DNA of 64,000 bases. Source: an uncultured Rhodospirillaceae bacterium (GTDB lineage Bacteria; Pseudomonadota; Alphaproteobacteria; Azospirillales; Azospirillaceae). The notes below the pieces were generated by a model. That model saw nothing but the letters and a program-made list of their open reading frames with translations. It did no database searches and was not told the DNA's origin. The position numbers and the translations under genes were made by a program. Each line of letters begins with the position of its first letter. The first letter of the stretch is position 1. The stretch lies in NCBI GenBank assembly GCA_937927415.1, contig CALBDS010000053.1, positions 62,001-126,000 on the forward strand, in the 5' to 3' direction. Shown piece after piece: positions 16,528-25,321 of this stretch.

Positions 16528-16538
16528 TTGCACTGCAA
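16528..16538. promoter_or_regulatory. Candidate PhaR operator upstream of the phasin gene
   Basis: TTGCACTGCAA, a palindrome with a TGC-N3-GCA core inside an AT-rich stretch. This matches the kind of site known for the PHA repressor PhaR. It lies in the gap between meaB and the phasin gene, on the upstream side of the latter. Confidence 0.45.
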
Positions 16539-16587
16539 CAAAACGGACGCGGGCGCCGTGTCCGCCGCGGGGTGCGCGGGGGGCGGT

Positions 16588-17595
16588 TTAATTCGCCGCC
16601 CCGACCTCGCGGTTCAGGAAATGGGACAGCAGGCGGCGGGCGGCGGCGGTCGGCACGGTGCCGCCGTCCACCACCGCCGATTCCCAGCGGGGCAGGTTGG
16701 CCAGCACGCCGGGATGATGGCGGAAGGCGTCGATCAGCCCCTCGCGGATCTCGGTCCACATCCAGGCGCGGGCCTGTTCGGCCCGGCGGGTGGCACGGGC
16801 ACCGCTGGCGGTGGTCATGTCGCGGTGGGCGGTGATGGTGTCCCACACCGTATCGATGCCGGTCTTGTGGGCGGCGGAGCAGCTCAGCACCGGCACCCGC
16901 CATTCGCCATGGCGCAGCATGGTCAGCGCGTGGCGGTAATCGGCCACCGTGTGGCGGGCGGTGGCGGCCAGATCGCCGTCGGCCTTGTTCACCACCACCA
17001 CGTCGGCCAGCTCCATGATGCCCTTTTTGATGCCCTGCAGCTCGTCGCCGCCGGCGGGCAGCAGCAGCAGCAGGAACAGGTCCACCATGTCGGCCACCGC
17101 GGTTTCCGACTGCCCCACGCCCACGGTTTCGATGATGATGACGTCGAATCCGGCGGCTTCGCACAGCAGCATGGCTTCGCGGGTGCGCCGGGCGACACCG
17201 CCCAGGGTCGCCCCGGCGGGCGACGGGCGGATGAAGGCGGCGGGATCGCGCGACAGGTCCACCATGCGGGTCTTGTCGCCCAGGATCGAGCCGCCGGTCT
17301 TTTGCGACGACGGGTCGATGGCCAGCACCGCCACCTTGTGGCCCAGCCCGATGACGTGCAGCCCGAACGCCTCGATGAAGGTGGACTTGCCCACCCCCGG
17401 CACCCCCGACACCCCCACCCGCACCGACCGGCCGGTGTGGGGCAGCAGCGATTCCAGCAGCGCCTCGGCCTGTTCCCGGTGATCGGGGCGGGTCGATTCG
17501 ATCAGCGTGATGGCGCGGGCGAGCGCCCGGCGGTCCCCGCGGCGCACCGCTTCGGCAAAGGCGGGAACGGAGGAAAGGGTCTGGGAAGCGGGCAT
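16588..17595 (-). CDS. meaB: Methylmalonyl-CoA mutase-associated GTPase (ArgK/MeaB)
   Basis: 335 residues from MPASQTL; an in-frame start 14 codons earlier is open. G-protein motifs are clear: GVSGVPGVGKST (Walker A), LAIDPSS, IIIETVGVGQSE (switch/Walker B) and VVVNKADGD (NKxD, guanine specificity). MeaB protects and reloads B12-dependent methylmalonyl-CoA mutase with adenosylcobalamin. The mutase genes are not in the window. Confidence 0.94.
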   Translation of the reverse strand: MPASQTLSSVPAFAEAVRRGDRRALARAITLIESTRPDHREQAEALLESLLPHTGRSVRVGVSGVPGVGKSTFIEAFGLHVIGLGHKVAVLAIDPSSQKTGGSILGDKTRMVDLSRDPAAFIRPSPAGATLGGVARRTREAMLLCEAAGFDVIIIETVGVGQSETAVADMVDLFLLLLLPAGGDELQGIKKGIMELADVVVVNKADGDLAATARHTVADYRHALTMLRHGEWRVPVLSCSAAHKTGIDTVWDTITAHRDMTTASGARATRRAEQARAWMWTEIREGLIDAFRHHPGVLANLPRWESAVVDGGTVPTAAARRLLSHFLNREVGAAN

Positions 17596-17709
17596 GATGA
17601 TGGACACGGGGATACAGTGACGGCGACGGGCCGACACCGTAACGGCTGAGGGGAGGGAGGGGAAGCCCTTCCGGCACGTCCCTCCCGGCGGTGCCCCTCC
17701 CGACGGTGC

Positions 17710-19536
17710 TCAGTCCGCCACCGCGGTTTCCGTCTCGCCCCCCGCCTGCTGCCGCGTCCACAAGGCGGCATAGGCGCCGCCGCGGGCCAGCAGGTCGGCG
17801 TGGCGGCCCCGTTCGATCACCCGCCCATGGTCCAGCACCAGGATGTCGTCGGCGTCGATGACGGTGGACAGGCGGTGGGCGATCACCAGGGTGGTGCGGC
17901 CGCGGCTGACCTCGCGCAGGTTGGCCTGGATCTCGCGTTCGGTGTGGGTGTCCAGCGCGCTGGTGGCCTCGTCGAACAGCAGGATGGCGGGGTTCTTCAG
18001 GATGGCGCGTGCAATGGCCACCCGCTGCTTCTCACCCCCCGACAGCTTCAGCCCCCGTTCGCCGACCATGGTCTGGTAGCCGTCGGGCAGGCCCATGACG
18101 AAATGGTGGATGTGGGCCAGACGGGCGGCCTCCTCCACCTCCGCCGGGCCGGCGGTGGGGCGGCCATAGGCGATGTTGTAATAGATGGTGTCGTTGAACA
18201 GCACCGTGTCCTGGGGAACGATGGCGACGGCGGCGCGCACGCTGGCCTGGGTCACGGTGCGGATGTCCTGCCCGTCCACCAGGATGCGGCCCGACGTGGC
18301 GTCGTAGAAACGGAACAGCAGCCGGCTGATGGTGGATTTGCCCGCCCCCGACGGGCCGACGATGGCGGTGGTGTGGCCGGCGGGCACGGTGAAATCCACC
18401 CCCTTCAGGATCGGGCGGCGGGGATCGTAGCCGAAGGACACGTTCTCGAACCGCACGGCGCCGCCGGACAGCGCCAGGGGGCGGGCGTCGGGGGCGTCGG
18501 CCACCTCCCGGTCCTCGCGCAGCAGGCGGAACAGCCCTTCGATGTCGGCCAGCGCCTGCTTCATCTCGCGGTACACGAAGCCGAAGAAGTTCAGCGGCTG
18601 GTAAAGCTGGATCAGATAGGTGTTCACCAGCACAAAATCGCCGATGGTCATGCGCCCGGCGGCGATGCCGCGTGCCGCCATCAGCATCACCACCGTCAGC
18701 CCGACGGCGATGATCGCCGCCTGCCCCACGTTCAGCACCGACAGGCTGGTCTGGCTTTTTACCGCCGCCTGTTCATAGGCCTGCAGCGCCTCGTCGTAGC
18801 GGCGGACCTCGTGCTCCTCGTTGCCGAAATACTTGACGGTTTCATAGTTCAGCAGGCTGTCGATGGCCTTGGTGTTGGCGCGGCTGTCCTGCTCGTTCAT
18901 GCGGCGGCGGAACCGGGTGCGCCATTCCGACACGGTGAAGGTATAGGCGATGTATCCCGCCACGGTGACGAAGGTCGCCAGCGCGAACCACACGTCGAAC
19001 AACCGCCACAGGATCACCACCACCAGCCCGATTTCCACCAGCGTCGGGGCGATGGAAAACAGCATGTAGCGCAGCATCGTTTCGATGGCGCGCGTGCCCC
19101 GCTCCAGCGTGCGGGACAGGCCGCCGGTCTGCCGTTCCAGATGGAAGCGCAAAGACAGCGTATGCAGGTGGCGGAACACCGACAGCGCCACCTGGCGGAT
19201 GGCCCGCTGCCCCACCTTGGCGAACACCGCGTCGCGCCCCTCGGCAAAGGCAAGCTGGAGGATGCGCGCGGTGCCGTAGGCCAGGATCAGCCCTACCGGC
19301 ACCGCCGCCCACCCCAGCCCCGGCGGCGTTGCGGTCAGGGTGTCGATGGCGTGCTTGAAGAACAGCGGCACGGTGACGGTGGCGGCCTTGGACCCCACCA
19401 GGAAAAGCATGGCGAGCACCACCCGCACGCGCATTTCCCGCGAATCACGCGGCCACAAATAAGGAACCAGGGTGCGCAGCACGCCCATATCCTGGGAAAG
19501 GCTGAGCTGCGGCGTGGAGGAGGTGAGACGGCGCAT
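17710..19536 (-). CDS. ABC exporter of the Atm1/ABCB7 type (fused membrane and ATPase domains)
   Basis: 608 residues. The N-terminal six-helix membrane domain (about residues 40-330) contains the Atm1-like LHTLSLRFHLERQTGGLSR and RTRFRRRMNEQDSRANTKAIDSLLNYETVKYFGNE stretches. The ATPase domain has IVGPSGAGKST (Walker A, near residue 397), LSGGEKQRVAIARAI, ILLFDEATSALD and VIAHRLSTV. Atm1 proteins export glutathione-linked persulfides or metals. The start at 19536 is preferred; the extension to 19596 is not conserved-looking. Confidence 0.92.
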   Translation of the reverse strand: MRRLTSSTPQLSLSQDMGVLRTLVPYLWPRDSREMRVRVVLAMLFLVGSKAATVTVPLFFKHAIDTLTATPPGLGWAAVPVGLILAYGTARILQLAFAEGRDAVFAKVGQRAIRQVALSVFRHLHTLSLRFHLERQTGGLSRTLERGTRAIETMLRYMLFSIAPTLVEIGLVVVILWRLFDVWFALATFVTVAGYIAYTFTVSEWRTRFRRRMNEQDSRANTKAIDSLLNYETVKYFGNEEHEVRRYDEALQAYEQAAVKSQTSLSVLNVGQAAIIAVGLTVVMLMAARGIAAGRMTIGDFVLVNTYLIQLYQPLNFFGFVYREMKQALADIEGLFRLLREDREVADAPDARPLALSGGAVRFENVSFGYDPRRPILKGVDFTVPAGHTTAIVGPSGAGKSTISRLLFRFYDATSGRILVDGQDIRTVTQASVRAAVAIVPQDTVLFNDTIYYNIAYGRPTAGPAEVEEAARLAHIHHFVMGLPDGYQTMVGERGLKLSGGEKQRVAIARAILKNPAILLFDEATSALDTHTEREIQANLREVSRGRTTLVIAHRLSTVIDADDILVLDHGRVIERGRHADLLARGGAYAALWTRQQAGGETETAVAD

Positions 19537-19748
19537 CGGCGGGGATTCATCCGGCAGGGGTAATAAAGTGACAAAACAATAACCTGGGGTCGGCAAGCCG
19601 TCCTGACAGGCTCACTGTCATGGTCCGTAAACAGGTTGGAAACCAATCCTCTCTAATATATGGGGAGATTCGGTTGTCACCGGTTACGGGATACCGTTTT
19701 TCCTTTAGATTACTATTTTTCCGATCACCCTTGCAACGGACGCGCGTG

Positions 19749-22193
19749 ATGCAGAACGCCAGCTTTTCGGGCCGATTCAAGGTCGCAACCCGCATTTATA
19801 CAGGCTTTCTTCTGATCCTCGTCTTGCTGGGGATCGTGGTGGCGCTGGGCTATCAGGCGCAGACATCGGCGGAGACGGGGTTCGACCGTTATGCGTCCAT
19901 TGCCGACAACTCCATCCGCGTCAACGGCATCACCGCCCACGTGTCGGCGATGCGGCGCAGCGTGCTGGCCTATTCCCTCAGCGGGGATGCCAAGGCGGCG
20001 GAAAACGTGGTGGCGGTGCAAAAGCAACTGGAGCCGATGCTCAAGGAGGCCATCCGGATCACCATCGATCCCGGCCGCCGCGCCAATCTGGAACAGATGC
20101 TGCGGCTGTTCGAGGGGTACCGCGCCAACTTCGTCAAGGTGCAGGAGTTGCGCAAGCGCCGCGACTCCGTGGTCGATCAGGAACTGAACCCCACCGGCAC
20201 CCAGGCGCGGGAAAACCTGACCCGCATCATCGCCTCGGCCATGGCCGATGGCGATTACGAGGCCGCAGCCCTGGCCGGGCAGACCCAGGAAGCGGTGATG
20301 CAGGTCCGGCTCAGTGTCATGCGCTTCCTGGTGGTGCCGTCGCAAAAGGCGGTGAACGAGGTTAGGGAGCGCGGCGAAAAGCTGCGGGCGACGTTGCCGC
20401 CGCTGGTCGCCCGTCTGCACAACCCGGAACACCGCCGTCTGGCCGAGGAAACGCAAGCCTTGTCGTCCCGGTTCCTGACCCTGTTCGGAACCGCGTCCGA
20501 AGCCGTGCTGACCGTGAACAGCCTGACCAGCGATGTCATGGCGAAGGAGGGGGAAGAGTTCGCCGATCTGGCGGAAAAGACGGTCGAGATGCAGTTGTCC
20601 GCCCTGACCCAGATCCTGGGCAACGTGCGGACGGATATGGTGGACAGCCGTGCCCAGTCCCTGACCCTGGCCGGCGGGGCGCTGGCGCTGGGGCTGTTGC
20701 TGGCATGGGTGGTGGCGCGGTCCATCGTCCGCCCGGTCACCCATATGACCGCCACCATGACCGAACTGGCCGGCGGCAAGCTGGACGTGACCATTCCCGC
20801 CCTGGAGAACAGGGATGAAATCGGGTCGATGGCGAAAGCGGTGCAGGTGTTCAAGGACAACGCCGTCGAAAAGAAGCGGATGGACGAGGCCGAACGCGCC
20901 CGCATCGACCAGGAACGGCAGGAGAGCGAGGCCCAGCGCGCCCGCGAACACGCCATCGGCGCGGAAATCGCCGCCCTGATCGATTCGGTGTCCAAGGGCG
21001 ACCTCAGCCGGCGGATCGACCTGAATGGCAAGGACGGCTTCTACCGCACCATGTCGGAGGGCATCAACCGTCTGACCGACACCGTGCAGACGGTCATCGG
21101 CGATCTGGCGCAGGTGCTGGGGGCGCTGGCCGACGGCGACCTGAACGCCCGCATCCAAAAGGATTACCAGGGCGCCTTCCAGGCGTTGAAGACCGACTTC
21201 AACAGTTCCTCGGAAAAGCTGGGGCAGATCATGGGCCAGATCGCCCAGGCCGCCGACACCATCGCCGCCGCTTCGTCGGAGGTGTCCATGGGGTCGTCCG
21301 ATCTGGCCGAACGCACCGAACAGCAGGCTTCTTCCCTCGAAGAAACCGCCGCCAGCATGGAAGAGCTGGGGGCCACCGTGCGCTCCAACGCCGACAACGC
21401 CCAGCGGGCCAACCGCATGGCATCGGATGCCCGCACCGCCGCCGAATCCGGCGGTCAGGTGGCGACGTCCGCGGTGGAGGCCATGCGGCAGATCGAAACC
21501 GCCAGCCGCAAGATCACCGACATCATCGGCGTGATCGACGAAATCGCCTTCCAGACCAACCTGCTGGCGCTCAACGCCGCGGTGGAGGCGGCGCGCGCCG
21601 GCGATGCCGGCCGCGGCTTCGCCGTGGTGGCGCAGGAGGTGCGCAACCTGGCCCAGCGGTCGGCCCAGGCGTCTAAGGAAATCAAGTCGCTCATCATGGA
21701 CAGCGACTCCCAGGTGCGCGACGGGGTGGAACTGGTGCAGAAGGCCGGCGGTGCTCTGGACGGCATCGTCCGCGGGGTGCAGGAGGTGGCGGCGCTGATT
21801 TCGGAAATGGCATCGGCCTCGGGGGAACAGGCCTCGGCGCTGGACGAGATCAACTCGGCCGTGGCGCAAATGGATGAGATGACCCAGAAGAACGCCGCCC
21901 TGGTGGAGGAAACCACCGCCGCCGCCCAGGCCATGGCCGGGCAGGCCAATGGGCTGAAATCGCTGGTCGGTTTCTTCAAGCTGTCGGCTGCGGCCTCGTC
22001 GATGCTGTCCGCCCCCGCGGTGGCCCCGGTTCGGGTGGCATCCGCATCCTCCGCCCCGGTCCGGCGCCCGGCGGCAGCACCCAAGCCCGCGGTCAAGAAA
22101 GCGCCGGCCAAGCCGAAGCCGGTCAGCAGCACCCCCGCGGCGGCGGAAACCCTGCGCCATGCCGCCGAAGACGACGAGTGGAAGGAATTCTAA
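19749..22193 (+). CDS. Methyl-accepting chemotaxis protein with periplasmic helical sensor, HAMP domains and C-terminal CheR tether
   Basis: 814 residues. A membrane segment at about 15-35 is followed by a long helical periplasmic domain (about 40-300) and a second membrane segment near 305-325. A HAMP domain follows (ARSIVRPVTHMTATMTELAG), then a second HAMP-like region (GDLSRRIDLNG). The signalling domain has the tip IAFQTNLLALNAAVEAARAG and DAGRGFAVVAQEVRNLA. An Ala/Pro/Lys-rich linker ends in EWKEF, fitting the xWxxF pentapeptide that docks the methyltransferase CheR. The ligand is unknown. The start was chosen at ATG 19749, where the first hydrophobic helix begins shortly after. Confidence 0.93.
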   Translation: MQNASFSGRFKVATRIYTGFLLILVLLGIVVALGYQAQTSAETGFDRYASIADNSIRVNGITAHVSAMRRSVLAYSLSGDAKAAENVVAVQKQLEPMLKEAIRITIDPGRRANLEQMLRLFEGYRANFVKVQELRKRRDSVVDQELNPTGTQARENLTRIIASAMADGDYEAAALAGQTQEAVMQVRLSVMRFLVVPSQKAVNEVRERGEKLRATLPPLVARLHNPEHRRLAEETQALSSRFLTLFGTASEAVLTVNSLTSDVMAKEGEEFADLAEKTVEMQLSALTQILGNVRTDMVDSRAQSLTLAGGALALGLLLAWVVARSIVRPVTHMTATMTELAGGKLDVTIPALENRDEIGSMAKAVQVFKDNAVEKKRMDEAERARIDQERQESEAQRAREHAIGAEIAALIDSVSKGDLSRRIDLNGKDGFYRTMSEGINRLTDTVQTVIGDLAQVLGALADGDLNARIQKDYQGAFQALKTDFNSSSEKLGQIMGQIAQAADTIAAASSEVSMGSSDLAERTEQQASSLEETAASMEELGATVRSNADNAQRANRMASDARTAAESGGQVATSAVEAMRQIETASRKITDIIGVIDEIAFQTNLLALNAAVEAARAGDAGRGFAVVAQEVRNLAQRSAQASKEIKSLIMDSDSQVRDGVELVQKAGGALDGIVRGVQEVAALISEMASASGEQASALDEINSAVAQMDEMTQKNAALVEETTAAAQAMAGQANGLKSLVGFFKLSAAASSMLSAPAVAPVRVASASSAPVRRPAAAPKPAVKKAPAKPKPVSSTPAAAETLRHAAEDDEWKEF

Positions 22194-22219
22194 AACCATA
22201 AGGCCCCTGCGGCCCCGAT

Positions 22220-22259
22220 AAAAAACCCTCTCATCCGGTCAAGGATGAGAGGGTTTTTT
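22220..22259. terminator. Bidirectional terminator between the MCP gene and ahcY
   Basis: AAAAAACCCTCTCATCC, loop, GGATGAGAGGGTTTTTT. A long perfect stem flanked by A- and T-runs, lying between the two converging stop codons. Confidence 0.93.
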
Positions 22260-22325
22260 CATGCGCCGGACCGTTGCCGTCCGGCACCGCCCCCGATCGG
22301 AGGGTGGTGCCGCGCGACGCATCGA

Positions 22326-23627
<1,302 letters not shown>

Positions 23628-23649
23628 GAAACATGCTCCTGACGAACGG

Positions 23650-23703
23650 AAAAAGACGGGCGCGGACCGGGTGCGGGTATGGCTCCGCCCATCAGGGTCC
23701 GCG
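23650..23703 (-). promoter_or_regulatory. Terminator-like hairpin in the ahcY leader
   Basis: Read on the minus strand, CGCGGACC pairs with GGTCCGCG around a 27-base loop that can fold further. CCCGTCTTTTTCC follows, about 25 bases before the ahcY start. Its position inside the leader suggests attenuation. It does not match a riboswitch consensus I can recall. Confidence 0.4.
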
Positions 23704-23744
23704 ATGCTGCCTTTCCTCTACCAATCCGCCGCATTCCCTGCAAG

Positions 23745-23762
23745 CATAAAGATATCTTTATG
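23745..23762. promoter_or_regulatory. Perfect 18-base palindrome upstream of ahcY (candidate SahR-type operator)
   Basis: CATAAAGATATCTTTATG, a perfect AT-rich inverted repeat in a GC-rich genome, 118 bases before ahcY and about 110 bases before the divergent qmcA-like gene. ArsR-family SahR is known to control ahcY and methionine-cycle genes in several proteobacteria. Assignment to SahR is inference. Confidence 0.6.
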
Positions 23763-23870
23763 TCTTAAAGTTTGGTGACGCCGGCTTTGCGCCGCAGCGA
23801 CAGCGTGGCGGTGGATTGCGAGCGGTTCTCATGCCACTCTGCCGGTACGGACAGAAAGGGGGAATCCGTG

Positions 23871-24851
23871 ATGACGATCGACGTAAGCGCCTTTTCGGTT
23901 TTCGTGATCGTGCTGCTGCTGTTCGCGGTGGTGCTGGTCGTGCGGGGGGTGAAGACGGTGCCTCAGGGGCAGGAATGGACGGTGGAGCGATTCGGGCGCT
24001 ACACCCGCACGCTGCCGCCGGGGCTGCACCTGCTGATTCCCGTCATCGATTCCGTCGGGATGCGGCAGAACATGATGGAAACCGTGCTGGACGTGCCGTC
24101 GCAGGAGGTCATCACCAAGGACAACGCCATGGTCACCGTTGATGGCGTGGTGTTCTTCCAGGTGGTGGACGCCGCCCGCGCGTCGTACGAGGTGCAGAAC
24201 CTGCAGCAGGCGATCCTGAACCTGACCATGACCAACATCCGCACGGTCATGGGGTCGATGGATTTGGACGAGCTGTTGTCCCAGCGCGACAAGATCAACG
24301 TGCAGCTTCTGACCGTGGTGGACGAGGCGACCACCCCCTGGGGGGTGAAGGTGACGCGCATCGAGATCCGCGACATCCAGCCGCCGCGCGATCTGGTGGA
24401 CAGCATGGCCCGCCAGATGAAGGCCGAACGCGACCGCCGCGCCGCCATTCTGGAAGCCGAGGGTCTGCGCCAGGCGGCCATCCTGCGCGCCGAGGGCGAG
24501 AAGCAGGCGGCGATCCTTCAGGCCGAGGGCCGGCGCGAAGCCGCCTTCCGCGATGCCGAGGCCCGCGAACGCGAAGCGGCGGCGGAGGCCGAGGCCACCC
24601 GTCTGGTGTCGGAATCCATTGCCAACGGCGGCGTGCAGGCCATCAACTATTTCGTGGCCCAGCGTTATGTGGAGTCGCTGACACAGCTTGCCTCCGCCCC
24701 CAATCAGAAGGTGCTGTTCCTGCCGCTGGAAGCCGCCGGGGTGATCGGCGCCATCGGCGGCGTGGCGGAAATCGCCCGCGAAGCCTTTGCGGATGGCAAG
24801 CCGCCGCGCAAGGCCGCCTCCTGGACCCAGCCGCCGGGAACGCCGTCATGA
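23871..24851 (+). CDS. SPFH/Band 7 membrane protein, QmcA type
   Basis: 326 residues. One N-terminal membrane helix (FVIVLLLFAVVLVVRG) is followed by the SPFH domain (VPQGQEWTVERFGRYTRTLPPGLHLLIP, ITKDNAMVTVDGVVFFQV). A long coiled region rich in Glu-Ala-Arg comes next (AILEAEGLRQAAILRAEGEK). It is a stomatin/paraslipin-like scaffold, probably forming oligomers in membrane microdomains. AAGGGGG precedes the chosen ATG. It overlaps the following NfeD gene by four bases, the usual SPFH-NfeD pairing. Confidence 0.92.
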   Translation: MTIDVSAFSVFVIVLLLFAVVLVVRGVKTVPQGQEWTVERFGRYTRTLPPGLHLLIPVIDSVGMRQNMMETVLDVPSQEVITKDNAMVTVDGVVFFQVVDAARASYEVQNLQQAILNLTMTNIRTVMGSMDLDELLSQRDKINVQLLTVVDEATTPWGVKVTRIEIRDIQPPRDLVDSMARQMKAERDRRAAILEAEGLRQAAILRAEGEKQAAILQAEGRREAAFRDAEAREREAAAEAEATRLVSESIANGGVQAINYFVAQRYVESLTQLASAPNQKVLFLPLEAAGVIGAIGGVAEIAREAFADGKPPRKAASWTQPPGTPS

Positions 24852-25303
24852 CCGGCACCGGCGGTTTGGTGGTGGAATTCTGGTACTGGCTGGTGCTGGC
24901 CGCGGCGCTGGCGGGGCTGGAGATGGTGGCACCGGGGGCGGTGCTGATCTGGCTGGGGGCGGCGGCTGCGGTGGTGGGCGCCGTTCTGTGGCTGGTCCCG
25001 GAACTGACGTGGCAGGGGCAGCTTCTGCTGTTCGCCGGCCTGTCCATCGCCTTCGTCTTCCTGGGCCGGCGGGTGTTCGGGCGCGGGGAGGGGGCGGAGC
25101 CGCACCCCACCCTCAACCGCCGGGCCAACCAGTACATCGGCACCATCCATTCCCTGGCAACCCCGCTGGTCAACGGCCGCGGCCGGGTGCAGGTGGGTGA
25201 CAGCCAATGGACCGCCGAAGCGGCGGAGGATCTCCCCGCCGGAACCCGCGTGCGGGTCATCGGCGCCGACGGCGTGGTTTTGAAGGTGGAGCGGGCGGAA
25301 TAG
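24848..25303 (+). CDS. NfeD-family membrane protein
   Basis: 151 residues. Two or three membrane helices (FWYWLVLAAALAGLEM, GAVLIWLGAAAAVVGAVLWL, LLLFAGLSIAFVFLG) are followed by a soluble OB-fold (LVNGRGRVQVGDSQWTAEA, AGTRVRVIGADGVVLKVE). It is the partner of the SPFH protein encoded just upstream, sharing an ATGA overlap. A role in membrane-protein quality control or microdomain organisation is inferred from the family. Confidence 0.92.
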   Translation: MTGTGGLVVEFWYWLVLAAALAGLEMVAPGAVLIWLGAAAAVVGAVLWLVPELTWQGQLLLFAGLSIAFVFLGRRVFGRGEGAEPHPTLNRRANQYIGTIHSLATPLVNGRGRVQVGDSQWTAEAAEDLPAGTRVRVIGADGVVLKVERAE

Positions 25304-25321
25304 GCCCGCCTCGCTCACTCT

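Noticed and set aside
15590..17761. A 723-codon minus-strand open frame spanning the phasin region and meaB
   Set aside because: Only its last 254 codons (phasin) make sense. The upstream part is an Arg/Gly-rich shadow of meaB in another frame, without family motifs.
19725..22199. An 824-codon minus-strand open frame opposite the large MCP
   Set aside because: It mirrors the plus-strand MCP gene exactly, has His/Arg/Gly-rich composition and no ribosome site. It is a GC-rich antisense shadow.
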